Numbered from the stretch's first letter, positions 10,035 through 18,898 are shown. The stretch: 64,000 nucleotides of DNA from an uncultured Desulfuromonas sp. (GCF_963676955.1 NZ_OY781461.1:3528225-3592224); one strand, 5' to 3'. Program-made: numbers and translations. The notes: generated by a model not told the origin, from the letters alone.

Positions 10035-10090
10035 CCACGCGATCTTCCTGGACAAAAGGAGTTTTTCATTGAACCGGGAAGATCGCGTGG
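10035..10090. repeat. Perfect 14-bp inverted repeat with 28-nt loop
   Basis: CCACGCGATCTTCC at 10035-10048 is repeated in inverted form at 10077-10090. It lies between the converging chemoreceptor and AraC genes. It has no clean T-run next to the stem, so it may be a weak bidirectional terminator or a palindromic repeat element. Confidence 0.6.
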
Positions 10091-10143
10091 CAATGGAGGT
10101 ATTTATTTCGCATAAAATATAGCCGATAACAAACGAAAGCCTT

Positions 10144-11022
10144 TCACACCCCGCCCCCTTTCATCATCTCAGCAGGGCTTACTCCAAAAAACCGTTTAAA
10201 ATCGCGGCTGAATTGCGAGGAGCTTTCATAGCCGACTTTGTCCGCAGCAATGTAAACCTTCATGCGCTCATGTTCGATCAGGTCACGAGCCTTGTTGAGA
10301 CGCACTTTTTTCAGATACTGGATGGGAGATTCAGACGTGATCTCTTTGAACGCCCGGTGAAATGTGGAGGCGCTCATACCGGCGACACCGGCCAACTGAT
10401 CGACATCGAGCTTGCTGGAGCACTCCCGATGAATCAGGTGCAGGGTTTTTGAGACGCGGGCAAAGCTGCCGTCCTGGGCGGCAAGGGCATATAACGAGGA
10501 GGCTTGGGTCCCGCACAGGGCGCGATAAATGATTTCGCGAATCAGCCCCGGCCCGAGGACCAGGGCATCCGCCTCTGAATGAAGGCACTTCAATAAGCGG
10601 ATCACTGCATCGTGCATGGCATTATCCATGTCGGCCGGAGCCACTCCTTTGGGGATGTCGCGCATGTTAACGGATGCCGCGGCCCTGCTCTGGCCCAACA
10701 ACCCCATCAGCTCATGAAGCACCGGCATATCGATATCGACATAAAGGCCCAAAAATGGCGCATCCGCATCGGCAAAGGTTTCGCACTCGAAGGGAATGGG
10801 AACGGACGTGACCAGATAATTATTGGGATCGTATTGAAAGCTGCGGTCCCCCAAATGACCGATTTTACGCCCTTGGGCGACAATAAAAATCCCCGGATCA
10901 TAAAGCAGAGGCGAGCGAGGGATATGGCTGCGGGATTTAAAAAAACGCACCCCTTTCAAACGGGATTGGTTGAAGAACTCCTTCAGCTCAAATTGCTCTA
11001 TCAGCTCGACCATCTCATTCAT
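10144..11022 (-). CDS. AraC-family transcriptional regulator
   Basis: 292 residues from the ATG at 11022, chosen because AAAGGGA sits 9 bp upstream; a TTG 18 bp earlier has no such site. The N-terminal half is the AraC_N/cupin type (LLYDPGIFIVAQGRKIG and PFLGLYVDID are characteristic). The C-terminus has the two helix-turn-helix units, the second ending SSQFSRDFKRFFGVSPAE. This subfamily includes E. coli YqhC, which responds to aldehydes and activates the alcohol dehydrogenase gene yqhD. Here the gene is divergent from an iron alcohol dehydrogenase across a 270-bp shared promoter region, so control of that gene is the likely role (inference). Confidence 0.88.
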   Translation of the reverse strand: MNEMVELIEQFELKEFFNQSRLKGVRFFKSRSHIPRSPLLYDPGIFIVAQGRKIGHLGDRSFQYDPNNYLVTSVPIPFECETFADADAPFLGLYVDIDMPVLHELMGLLGQSRAAASVNMRDIPKGVAPADMDNAMHDAVIRLLKCLHSEADALVLGPGLIREIIYRALCGTQASSLYALAAQDGSFARVSKTLHLIHRECSSKLDVDQLAGVAGMSASTFHRAFKEITSESPIQYLKKVRLNKARDLIEHERMKVYIAADKVGYESSSQFSRDFKRFFGVSPAEMMKGGGV

Positions 11023-11292
11023 GGATGGATTCCCTTTCAAATAAAAACCAATGATCCTGTCCTCTTTCCGGCGACATTCAAACCATAGTAGATTTAGTCA
11101 CAAAAAACATCCACAAAAGACATAAATAACTATATTTTGACAGAATTGAGCATACTTTAAGCAGAAACAGATATTTATTTCTCCTGTTGATGGACGTAAA
11201 GTTCCACCACTTTTCACGGCAACAACACAGTATCGTGTTCCCTTTTCAACCCCGCAGGGAAACAACGCCCTGACACCATCAAGGAGAAAAAA

Positions 11293-12444
11293 ATGGCTTC
11301 ATTCACCATCCCGCAAAAGATCTATCATGGCCCCGGTTCCCTGGAAAACCTCAAGGAAACAACCGGCCAAAAGGCCGTCATCGTTATCGGTGGTGGCTCC
11401 ATGAAACGACTTGGTTTTCTCGACAAAACCATCAACCTCTTGAAAGACGCCGGCATCTCTTCGGTGGTTTTTGAAGGTGTGGAAGCAGACCCGTCGGTCG
11501 AGACGGTCATGAAAGGCGTGGAACTGTGCAACAGTGAAAACCCCGACCTGATTGTCGGCCTGGGTGGCTGCTCGGCCATTGATGCGGCAAAGGCCATGTG
11601 GGTGTTTTATGAGTATCCCGACGCCACCTTTGAAGAGATCACGGCACCGTTCACCATCAAACCGCTGAGAAACAAGGCACGCTTCGTTGCCATTCCTTCA
11701 ACCAGTGGCACCGGAACCGAAGCCACCTGCGTTGCCGTCATCACCGATACGGCAAAAGGGATCAAACATCCGTTGGTGTCGTATGAAATTTGTCCCGACA
11801 TTGCCATTGTCGATGGTGAGCTGGCGAAAAGCATGCCTGCCGATATCACGGCAAACACCGGCATGGACGCCCTGTCCCACGATGTGGAAGCGGTTGTCGC
11901 AGCCCTGGCAAGCAACTATAGCGACACCATGGCACTGCGCTCCATCCGCATGATTTTCGACACCCTGCCACAGGCTTACGCCAACGGAGAAGACATGGAA
12001 GCCCGCCAGGCCATGCACGATGCCTCCTGCATGGCGGGAATGGCCTTTTCCAATGCCATCCTCGGCATTGTTCACGCCATCTCCCACCAGATCGGCGGCA
12101 TGTTCGGTGTTCCCCACGGACGCGCCAACGCCATTTTGATGCCGAATGTGATCCGCTTCAACAGCCGCGCCACCGATAAATATGAATTGATGGCCCAGGA
12201 GCTGGGCAAAGAGACGGCCGAGGAATTTGCCACAGAGGTGGAAAAACTGCGTCAGGCAGTGGCTATCGAAGACAGCTTCAAGGCCTACGGCATTCCCCCT
12301 GAAGCATGGCAGAAGAAACTCGACGCCATGGTCACCAACGCCCTGGCAGACCCGTGCACCGGCACCAATCCGCGTCAGCCAAGTTCGGAAGAGATGAAAC
12401 AGATTTTTGAGCACTGCTTTAATGGCGACATTGTCGCCTTTTAG
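11293..12444 (+). CDS. Iron-containing alcohol dehydrogenase
   Basis: 383 residues, the usual length for class III metal-dependent alcohol dehydrogenases. The NAD(P)-binding GGGS is near residue 33, GLGGCSAIDAAKA near 88, and STSGTGTEAT near 137. The metal ligands are visible in GMDALSHDVEA (Asp and, further on, His) and in HAISHQIGGMFGVPHG (three His). It oxidises alcohols or, more often in anaerobes, reduces aldehydes with NAD(P)H in the cytoplasm. The start has a strong AAGGAG box. It is divergent from an AraC regulator of the YqhC kind, which suggests induction by an aldehyde or alcohol. It ends in a clear terminator. The precise substrate cannot be read from the sequence. Confidence 0.92.
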   Translation: MASFTIPQKIYHGPGSLENLKETTGQKAVIVIGGGSMKRLGFLDKTINLLKDAGISSVVFEGVEADPSVETVMKGVELCNSENPDLIVGLGGCSAIDAAKAMWVFYEYPDATFEEITAPFTIKPLRNKARFVAIPSTSGTGTEATCVAVITDTAKGIKHPLVSYEICPDIAIVDGELAKSMPADITANTGMDALSHDVEAVVAALASNYSDTMALRSIRMIFDTLPQAYANGEDMEARQAMHDASCMAGMAFSNAILGIVHAISHQIGGMFGVPHGRANAILMPNVIRFNSRATDKYELMAQELGKETAEEFATEVEKLRQAVAIEDSFKAYGIPPEAWQKKLDAMVTNALADPCTGTNPRQPSSEEMKQIFEHCFNGDIVAF

Positions 12445-12480
12445 AGGTCTCTTAGCGATTAAAGGATACCCCCATAAAAC

Positions 12481-12530
12481 AACCTGTGGTCACATCGTGA
12501 GCAAAATGTGGCTACAGGTTATCTTTTTTA
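12481..12530 (+). terminator. Rho-independent terminator after the alcohol dehydrogenase
   Basis: AACCTGTGGTCACAT pairs with ATGTGGCTACAGGTT across a 10-nt loop (two mismatches), followed by ATCTTTTTT. It is 36 bp after the dehydrogenase stop. Confidence 0.85.
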
Positions 12531-12540
12531 AATCAGGGGG

Positions 12541-13176
12541 TTAGGGCTTGGATAGGTGCCGTTGCGTATCCCACAGTTCAATACGATCGGGACTGCGTAA
12601 ATACTCCTCCTGCTCGCGAATCGCATGAAGCCAACAGTTGTGATCTCGTTGTGCAATCAGTTTTTCCTGATTAACGTTTTTGATCTTACGGGCATAGACC
12701 TTAAAACTGCCAAAAGAGAAGTGAATCACCCTTCCTTCTTCACCACCGAGACTTTCAGCGACAAGGGGGATCTGTTCGCATTCAAGAAATTCACGAATAA
12801 ATTTCACATTGGCGTCCCCGACACTCATTTGATTGTGGACCGAACGAAGATCCTTTAAAAGATTTCCGCCTCCAAAAGCTTTCGCTTTAAGGCAAGAACG
12901 ACGCGCACCAAGCTTGTACATCTCGTTAATCAAAAGCTCCATGGCATTGATCCCATAGCGCCCGGCATCGGTAGCAAAAATAGGTCCATTGCCAAAAGGC
13001 CGATGGCAACTCAACAAAAAATGATTCATCCCCATCACGTGATTGACAGGATCAAACAGACAAACCGCAATACATGAACCAAGAAGCGTCGAAATCGTCA
13101 CCGGGACATTCGAGGCATAATGCTCGCCCGGATTAATAATGACGCGTTGATGGCCCTGAAATTTTTCAATTCGCAT
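12541..13176 (-). CDS. cheD: Chemoreceptor glutamine deamidase CheD
   Basis: 211 residues from the ATG at 13176; the 39 bp upstream is open only from a TTG and adds a Cys-rich tail not seen in CheD. The CheD catalytic cysteine lies in LLGSCIAVCLFDP and the histidine in GMNHFLL, with the Thr-containing catalytic core of the family between. Later come KAFGGGNLL and VGDANVKFIREFL, typical of the family. CheD deamidates Gln residues of chemoreceptors and can partner the phosphatase CheC. It has a C-terminal extension of about 45 residues. It stands alone, with no cheC beside it; the receptor at 8.2 kb is a possible target. Confidence 0.9.
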   Translation of the reverse strand: MRIEKFQGHQRVIINPGEHYASNVPVTISTLLGSCIAVCLFDPVNHVMGMNHFLLSCHRPFGNGPIFATDAGRYGINAMELLINEMYKLGARRSCLKAKAFGGGNLLKDLRSVHNQMSVGDANVKFIREFLECEQIPLVAESLGGEEGRVIHFSFGSFKVYARKIKNVNQEKLIAQRDHNCWLHAIREQEEYLRSPDRIELWDTQRHLSKP

Positions 13177-13567
13177 AAATTTTTGACTCAGGATGGAACA
13201 GCACGACCATGTCAAAAGTTCTCTAAGTCGCCCCAGGTATTCAATAGTGATGTCACGATGAAAGAGAGAAAGACAAAGCAGACCTTACTACAGGCTTAAT
13301 TTAAATACACTATTTCTAATTTTTTACTCGGATTCTAAAACTGAAACCTATGGGGCTGCAAACCCGTAAAGAGAGATATCGTCTAGAGACTCTTTTACTG
13401 AGTTAAGAGAAAAGCACTGCTGATTTTTCTAATCGAATGCTAGAATCAACCTTTATGCAGGATAATGCCATGATCAGCCGATCACGCCAAAAAGTTAGAA
13501 ACCCTGCTGCCTCCATGGTATAGAGCTTTACTTAGCTTTCAAATAATGTGACAGGAGGAGTCCACTC
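13177..13567. other. Divergent intergenic region, 391 bp
   Basis: Lies between cheD (leftward) and the thioesterase gene (rightward). It is AT-rich with no open frame worth calling. The only clear signal is the AGGAGGAG ribosome site just before 13568. Promoters for both genes must be here but I cannot place them firmly. Confidence 0.4.
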
Positions 13568-14065
13568 ATGGAAAGCGACAATTTTCAGGACCACTACCCC
13601 GATGAACTCAGCTATTGCTATGGCTGCGGTCGCCATAACGAACACGGTATGCAACTCAAGAGTTCGTGGGACGGTGATGAAACCGTTGCCACATTTCAGC
13701 CCAAGCCCTATCACATTGCGGTTCCCGGTTACGTGTATGGCGGCCTGCTCGCATCGCTCATCGACTGCCACGGCACGGGCACGGCTTCGGCAGCCGCCTA
13801 CCGCAATGAGGGACGCGCTATGGACACCGCCCCACCGCTGCGCTTTGTCACCGCCTCGTTACAGGTCGATTACTTGCGCCCCACACCGCTGGGTGGCCCC
13901 CTTGAGATCAGGGGAAAAATCAGCGAACTCAAAGGCCGCAAAGTGGTGGTCAATGTGACGGTCAGTGCCGATGAAGAGGTCTGTGTGCAAGGCAAAGTGA
14001 TCGCGGTTCAGATGCCGGAACACATGGCCGCTAAAATGGACGCCATAGAACCAGAGTCAAAATGA
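13568..14065 (+). CDS. Hotdog-fold thioesterase (PaaI-like)
   Basis: 165 residues with the hotdog signature: VPGYVYGGLLASLIDCHGTGTA, where the Gly-rich turn and the following Asp start the central helix, then the strands LQVDYLRPTPLGGPLEIRGKI. A short Cys pair CYGCG near the N-terminus is common in this subgroup. The likely role is hydrolysis of an acyl-CoA thioester in the cytoplasm; the substrate is unknown. It has an excellent ribosome site. It is followed after 14 bp by a methyltransferase gene, so the two probably form an operon. Confidence 0.85.
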   Translation: MESDNFQDHYPDELSYCYGCGRHNEHGMQLKSSWDGDETVATFQPKPYHIAVPGYVYGGLLASLIDCHGTGTASAAAYRNEGRAMDTAPPLRFVTASLQVDYLRPTPLGGPLEIRGKISELKGRKVVVNVTVSADEEVCVQGKVIAVQMPEHMAAKMDAIEPESK

Positions 14066-14079
14066 AACGGTGAACAGTT

Positions 14080-14874
14080 ATGACGGATAAAACATCCAAA
14101 GAAATGAGTCGAGATCAGTACAGCCAGGTAGGTGATGCTTACGTGCGCAGCCAGAGCCATGCGAAAGGCGTTGACCTCGACTATCTGCTCGATATGGTGC
14201 AACCGCAAAAAGACTGGAAGGTTCTCGATGTGGCCACCGGCGGCGGCCATACCGCCTTGACGCTGGCCCCCTATGTTCAGCAGATCATAGCCGTTGACCT
14301 GACGCCCAACATGGTGGAAACAGCGCGGAAGTTTGTCTGCGACGAAAAAGGCCAGTCCAATGTCACCTTCCAACTGGCGGACGCCGAAAACCTGCCCTTT
14401 GAAGACGGAAGTTTCAACCTCGTCACCTGCCGGATCGCGGCGCATCATTTTCCCGAGTGTCAGAAGTTTATCGAGGAAAGTGTTCGGGTGTTAAAAAAAG
14501 GCGGGCTGCTGGCCGTGCAGGATCATGTGTTGCCGGAAGAGGAAAGCCACGCACTCTACGTGGACAATTTTGAACGTCTACGCGACCCATCCCATTTTCG
14601 CGCTTATTCCGAGCAGCAGTGGCGGCAGATGTTTGAAAACGGCGGCCTGCAGGTTGAGCAAACCCGGCAACTGACCAAACGACACAATTTTATCGACTGG
14701 GCCAAACGGATGAACTGCACGCCAGAGACGCTTGAGGAATTGGTGGCCATGATGAAAAGTGCTCCCGATGCCGTCGTCGGCTGGCTGGAACCATTAGCGG
14801 ATGTCGATCATTTTGGAGAGGCGGATACGAGCTTCGTCAATCACCATATCATTCTTGTCGGACGCAAGGAGTAG
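14080..14874 (+). CDS. SAM-dependent methyltransferase, class I (UbiE-like)
   Basis: 264 residues. The Rossmann motif I VLDVATGGGHTAL (about 48-60) binds SAM. Motif post-I is IIAVDLTPNMVETA and motif II/III are LPFEDGSFNLVTCRIAAHHF and VRVLKKGGLLAVQDHV. The order and spacing are those of the Methyltransf_11/UbiE group, which methylates small molecules such as quinone precursors, but nothing ties this one to a particular substrate. It sits 14 bp after the thioesterase gene and is likely co-transcribed. A short imperfect hairpin at 14929-14960, shared with the end of the convergent GGDEF gene, may terminate it. Confidence 0.87.
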   Translation: MTDKTSKEMSRDQYSQVGDAYVRSQSHAKGVDLDYLLDMVQPQKDWKVLDVATGGGHTALTLAPYVQQIIAVDLTPNMVETARKFVCDEKGQSNVTFQLADAENLPFEDGSFNLVTCRIAAHHFPECQKFIEESVRVLKKGGLLAVQDHVLPEEESHALYVDNFERLRDPSHFRAYSEQQWRQMFENGGLQVEQTRQLTKRHNFIDWAKRMNCTPETLEELVAMMKSAPDAVVGWLEPLADVDHFGEADTSFVNHHIILVGRKE

Positions 14875-14954
14875 TACGGTGTCGATCGCACTGAGTCAGT
14901 CGCAGGTTCCATTGACTCGGGCTCTAAGGCGTGGTCCTTATTCCTCCAACAGGA

Positions 14955-16808
14955 CTACGCAACAGTTTCGGCAGGCCTGCTCCGCCCTTTTTGTTTAACG
15001 ACATACATGTTCTGATCAGCGACACGCAAAAGCTCCTCTGCCGTCTCCCCATTCTCGGGGAAAAGGGAAAACCCAACACTGGCTCGGCCCTTCACTTCTA
15101 TAGAATCAAACTGAAAAGGCGATTGCAGGGCCTCATTGATTCGGCTTATCAAAGTTTCAACACCCGATAGGCCATCTACTTGGGGCAAGAGGATGACAAA
15201 CTCGTCACCGCCCATCCGCGCAAGCGTATCTGAATCCCGCATCAACTGCTGCACCCGCTCGGCAACACCCTGAAGAAGTTTATCGCCAACATCATGCCCA
15301 TAGATGTCATTGACCTGTTTAAAACCGTCCAGATCCATAAATAGAACAACCATCGGCTGCCTGGAACGCCGTGCCTGAGCAAGGGACTGTTCCAGACGTT
15401 CCATCAACAAGTAGCGGTTGGGCAGACGCGTCAAATTATCGTGAAGAGCCATAAACCGCACGGCGTCTTCTGAAGCCTTGCGTTCACTGATATCGGAAAG
15501 GATGTTCAGGGTGGCCGGATTATTCTTCCAACTGATCAACACCCCCGTCAGCTCTATCGGATAGATCGTACCGTCACGCTTAAGAAACTGGCTTTCATAG
15601 CGGACAGGAGATGCTTTACCGGCGAGCCGTTTCAGATGATTGGCCATCATCGTCTCCCGTGCTTCAGGAGCGATCAGAGGCAAAAAATTTTCCAGTTCCA
15701 GCAGTGCACCGTGATCATAACCGGTCATTTCACACGCACGCGGATTTACGAATACCAACCGCTTATTTTGGACGACAACGATCCCTTCATGGGCATTATC
15801 GACCAGACTGCGAAAAGACTCTTCACTCTCCTTTAACCGCACATTGAGATCTTGAAGTGTTTTATTAAACCTGTTTATCTTGCGATAGCGGGAGAGGAAC
15901 AAAAAGCCGACAACACCGGCAGCCGACAACACTTTCCATAATAATGAATAGTCAAACAGATGTTCATAGGTGACGGCAATCCATTTGCTGTGTATTTCCT
16001 GGACCGCATTACTGTCTATGCTTCTAACCGCCTTCTCAAGAATGCGAGACAGCACAGGATCATCATTTCTGACGGCAATGCCAAGCTCCCAGTTCCTATT
16101 GATTCGTCCAGAAATTTTGATCGACGATGAAAAGTAATGGGTAATTTTATATGAAATGGTTGTCAGGTTATCGATAAACCCATAAATTTCATTTTTCTCA
16201 AGAGCAGCAAGACCATCGTAGATCGTGTCAAATTCTGTAATATCCATTTCAGGATATTCCATTCTCAGAAATTCCGTAAAAGCATAGTCTTTGACAAGCC
16301 CCATGCGATGATGAAGCACATCAGTCAAATCTGCGATGAAGGGCTTGTCCTTGGTTGTGGCAATGACAAGAGGAATAACGATATAGGGCGTTGTAAAGTT
16401 CAGGTATGTTTTTCTTTCAGGCGTTGCCATGGCCAGTGGCAGAATATCGCATTCCCTGGATTTCACTTTCTCAAGTGTTTCCGTCCATGACTCAGTTGGA
16501 ACACGTTGAAAGTTTATTCCCAGTTTTTGTGCGACCAAATCAAGATAGTCTGCACTCATTCCGACATGTTTTTTATTTGAAATTGCTTCAAAAGGCATCC
16601 AGCTGGGATCAACACAGATTTTAATGGTCTTTTTTTGTGCAAGATATTCTTTCTCCTCGTTTGTCAGATCCGGAAGAGATGCTGTTTCATTCAGTGCATC
16701 TTGACTGTTGATAGAGCGCCCAGAGAAACTGTCGATGCTGTTTTGAGCAAAAGTCAAAGAGGTTTGGAGGAGAACAAACAAAATCGCTATATGAATTAAT
16801 TTCCGCAT
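14955..16808 (-). CDS. Membrane diguanylate cyclase with periplasmic solute-binding and PAS domains
   Basis: 617 residues from the ATG at 16808 (CGAGGATG box upstream; longer frames have no signal peptide at the start). Order: signal peptide (about 1-22); periplasmic SBP_bac_3 domain (about 60-285, with ICVDPSWMPFEA and GMSADYLDLVAQ); TM segment about 298-315; PAS domain about 340-450; GGDEF domain about 455-610 with LTRLPNRY and the intact active site RMGGDEF. Both the active site and FMDLDGFKQVND metal-binding region are conserved, so it should make cyclic di-GMP. The periplasmic domain belongs to the amino-acid-binding type, suggesting ligand-controlled synthesis. It is monocistronic. Confidence 0.92.
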   Translation of the reverse strand: MRKLIHIAILFVLLQTSLTFAQNSIDSFSGRSINSQDALNETASLPDLTNEEKEYLAQKKTIKICVDPSWMPFEAISNKKHVGMSADYLDLVAQKLGINFQRVPTESWTETLEKVKSRECDILPLAMATPERKTYLNFTTPYIVIPLVIATTKDKPFIADLTDVLHHRMGLVKDYAFTEFLRMEYPEMDITEFDTIYDGLAALEKNEIYGFIDNLTTISYKITHYFSSSIKISGRINRNWELGIAVRNDDPVLSRILEKAVRSIDSNAVQEIHSKWIAVTYEHLFDYSLLWKVLSAAGVVGFLFLSRYRKINRFNKTLQDLNVRLKESEESFRSLVDNAHEGIVVVQNKRLVFVNPRACEMTGYDHGALLELENFLPLIAPEARETMMANHLKRLAGKASPVRYESQFLKRDGTIYPIELTGVLISWKNNPATLNILSDISERKASEDAVRFMALHDNLTRLPNRYLLMERLEQSLAQARRSRQPMVVLFMDLDGFKQVNDIYGHDVGDKLLQGVAERVQQLMRDSDTLARMGGDEFVILLPQVDGLSGVETLISRINEALQSPFQFDSIEVKGRASVGFSLFPENGETAEELLRVADQNMYVVKQKGRSRPAETVA

Positions 16809-16950
16809 CAATGCACATCCTCGAAACACGTTAATCTCTATCAACAGAATTACTTGGTAGAAATAGAGAGATAAGGGTTTGCCGCTGTCCCACAGTTTAA
16901 TCAATAAACGACCTCGTAGCAAACGCTAGGATCGTTAATCCCAAATCAAG

Positions 16951-16998
16951 AACAAGCGAAGGCCGGGGCATCCTGCGATACCCCGACCTTCGCTTGTT
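16951..16998. terminator. Long perfect-looking hairpin, probable bidirectional terminator
   Basis: AACAAGCGAAGGCCGGGG at 16951-16968 pairs with CCCCGACCTTCGCTTGTT at 16981-16998 with one mismatch. There is no T-run. It sits at the edge of the mobile island and overlaps the stop of the QueG-like remnant. Confidence 0.55.
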
Positions 16999-17572
16999 AC
17001 ATGTTTATTCCCCACATGTTTGAGGCTATTTTAATCTCCGGCCAACAAAGATAAGTCAACCGTAGATTTGACCCCTTTGCTTTTTGTATCCAACCCAGCC
17101 CTGCTCTTGTTGCGGCTGTTTTATGGGGGAAGTCGCCTTTGATATTGACCGTGTCTGTCCGCTCCGATGCCCCCAACGATTTAGAACGAAATCCTCTCCC
17201 TTTGATTTTGGCTGCTAAAGATTTTGATAATACATTGATATGATCATTCACCCTGGCATACTCATCAGCGTATGCTTGGTTTGGCCCGTTCTGGATTTGG
17301 ACCATTATTTCGGGGTCCATTGGAATAGCCCATGATAAAGCGAACGGAAATCTTTGACCTGTTTCGTCCTGTGGTGTAGAAAAATCCCGGAGATCTGCTA
17401 TCCCCCATAATGAAATGCCATGTTCTTCCATCCACCGTGTCAACCAAACTGGGGGATCTATTGAAGGATCGGACAATTCATGCCTCCTATTTAATATTCC
17501 ATGCATATAACGGTAAGAAGTCGATAGTTCAAAAGCCCATATTTCAGGCAGCGAGACCGAGGCTTTGGTCAT
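16997..17572 (-). pseudogene. Truncated QueG-like iron-sulfur reductase remnant
   Basis: 191 residues from the ATG at 17572 (AAGG box). The end of the homologous part, DFPHKTAATRAGLGWIQK, is the hallmark of epoxyqueuosine reductase and related Fe-S proteins, where the block normally reads HKTAATRAGLGWIGK and continues into the rest of the catalytic domain and two 4Fe-4S clusters. Here homology stops immediately after it. The last about 25 residues are encoded by foreign DNA that carries a repeat motif (17053-17080). All cluster-binding cysteines are missing, so the product cannot be functional as a reductase. The upstream side overlaps an IS5-like remnant, so both ends are damaged. It is probably a QueG-like paralogue rather than the housekeeping gene. 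Confidence 0.7.
17053..17080 (-). repeat. Motif resembling IS200-like/RAYT element end
   Basis: On the minus strand this reads GCAAAGGGGTCAAATCTACG followed by GTTGACTT. I recall this motif from the flanks of Y1 (IS200-like/REP-associated) transposase genes in many proteobacteria. It marks the point where the QueG-like gene was cut. No transposase gene is attached. Confidence 0.4.
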
Positions 17573-17680
17573 GAGACCTTCGCAGAGTTTCAAATAGCTC
17601 TTTTAAAATTTGCAGCCAACAACTCAGGACCCTCAAGATCAACCTGAGGTTGTAGCCGATGGCGACCATCAACGCATTGT
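17544..17680 (-). pseudogene. C-terminal remnant of an IS5-like transposase
   Basis: In one minus-strand frame the peptide HNALMVAIGYNLRLILRVL and about 25 more residues run to a TGA at 17544-17546. The block NAL-x5-GYNLRLILR is typical of the C-terminus of IS5/IS1182-type DDE transposases. All catalytic residues are gone. The upstream end is cut off exactly where the palindromic repeat at 17681-17780 begins. Confidence 0.5.
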
Positions 17681-17780
17681 GGGAAACTCAGGGACAGTAT
17701 ATATAACTATCCCTTATTCTGTTTCGTCCCCGGCTTTTATTTTGCGGTTTAAATATAAATATACTGTCCCCAGATTTCCC
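17681..17780. repeat. 100-bp palindromic MITE-like element
   Basis: The ends are imperfect inverted repeats: GGGAAACTCAGGGACAGTAT at the left and, in reverse complement, GGGAAATCTGGGGACAGTAT at the right, both running on into AT-rich arms. The middle is about 45 bp with no gene. The motif GGGGACAGTATA recalls ends of IS200-like/RAYT-mobilised elements. It adjoins an IS remnant on one side and the membrane protein gene on the other. Confidence 0.55.
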
Positions 17781-17810
17781 CCCTGATGGTAGACCCCTTT
17801 GGCTATTCTT

Positions 17811-18470
17811 TTACCGGCGCTTTCGATTTGCCCCCTTTGTTTTTTGGGTTTTCATCTTCTTCATTACCAAGGCAAATATAGTAAGAACTACGAATAGGAT
17901 ACCAACTGTTTGCCACCCAAGATAATTACTGACGGAGAACAGAGCGATAGTAACTACTACCGAATAAATGATACTTGCAACATCCAAGAATAGAACTTTT
18001 TCTTTCCATGGGAACAAAATATATAAATGCAACAGAATGAGCGGCGTCATAAACAACAAAAAAAAGATGGAGAGACCCAAGAACAGTATAGCGTGATTTG
18101 CAAGTTCACTATTTTTTGCGCCAAGAGTTACTAACCAAAGAGCTGCACCAATACCAAACAACATTCCAGTGACAATTGAACCAGCCGTCAGGCCAGCACG
18201 AGATACCGCTAAAACCCAATCTGTTACGAATGGGTGTTTAATTGCACTTTCGCCTTTAATTGAGGCGACTAGAGTGACAACCGCCAACCCAATCACGCTA
18301 AATAACGCAAATGTATTTATGGAAAGCGGCTCCTGAATAATTTTTGAGATTTGTTCTGGAAGATCTTCAGTTAAATCAAACGCAATACCACTGAACAATG
18401 TTATCCCGGCGCCAAATAAGGAAAAAACAAAAAAACTTTCTCGAACACTACGGATCCCAATTAGATCCAT
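17811..18470 (-). CDS. Hypothetical integral membrane protein
   Basis: 219 residues from the ATG at 18470, chosen for the TAAGGA box 8 bp upstream; an ATG at 18527 has no ribosome site. Five or six hydrophobic segments are evident (about 12-30, 52-70, 88-110, 122-148, 158-180, 182-200), and the C-terminus is very basic (KKMKTQKTKGANRKRR). I do not recognise a family. It is AT-rich compared with core genes here and lies between a MITE-like repeat and an IS110 fragment, so it was probably acquired with the island. It could be a former gene cassette, but no attC site is seen next to it. Confidence 0.55.
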   Translation of the reverse strand: MDLIGIRSVRESFFVFSLFGAGITLFSGIAFDLTEDLPEQISKIIQEPLSINTFALFSVIGLAVVTLVASIKGESAIKHPFVTDWVLAVSRAGLTAGSIVTGMLFGIGAALWLVTLGAKNSELANHAILFLGLSIFFLLFMTPLILLHLYILFPWKEKVLFLDVASIIYSVVVTIALFSVSNYLGWQTVGILFVVLTIFALVMKKMKTQKTKGANRKRR

Positions 18471-18712
18471 TGGGTTGTCCTTATCCAATCTCCACTCCTT
18501 TTTTAGTGCATAACGGTAACGGTTCATGATAACCGGCGGCGACGAACTGCTCGAACACCTCCGCAATTTTAGATTTTGCTTTTTCAAATTTGCACAGACG
18601 TATTTTCCGTCCGGTTGATTAAGTTGATACTAGTGCAGGCCCCCTCCATAAATGCCGGACCATCCGGTATTCTTTGAGAAACACACAACCCCTCAAAGAA
18701 AGGAGCCTGCAC

Positions 18713-18898
18713 ATGAGATTCTACACGAAACAGCATCCGTTTTATTGTGGCATTGATCTGCATAGCAGTGCCATGTATATCTGCATTCTCGATTCGAGCG
18801 GCGATATTGTTTTGCATAAAAATATTCCGACGCGTCCAAGTGCGTTCTTGCTACTGATCAAGCCGTACCGTAAGGATTTGATTGTCGGCTGTGAGTGA
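18713..18898 (+). pseudogene. IS110-family transposase, N-terminal fragment
   Basis: The ATG has AAGGAGCC upstream. The peptide FYCGIDLHSSAMYICILD carries the first Asp of the DEDD catalytic set of IS110 transposases, and continues HKNIPTRPSAFL as in the family. The frame ends at about 61 residues instead of roughly 320-400, where AT-rich foreign sequence begins at about 18897. The element's left end extends upstream to at least about 18640 and is palindromic (GTGCAGG near 18632, CCTGCAC near 18706). Some IS110 relatives (the IS1111-attC group) target integron attC sites, which fits the integron features nearby. Confidence 0.8.

Noticed and set aside
13330-13420. Structured leader before the thioesterase gene
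   Set aside because: Some short complementary words, but no conserved riboswitch core could be assembled.
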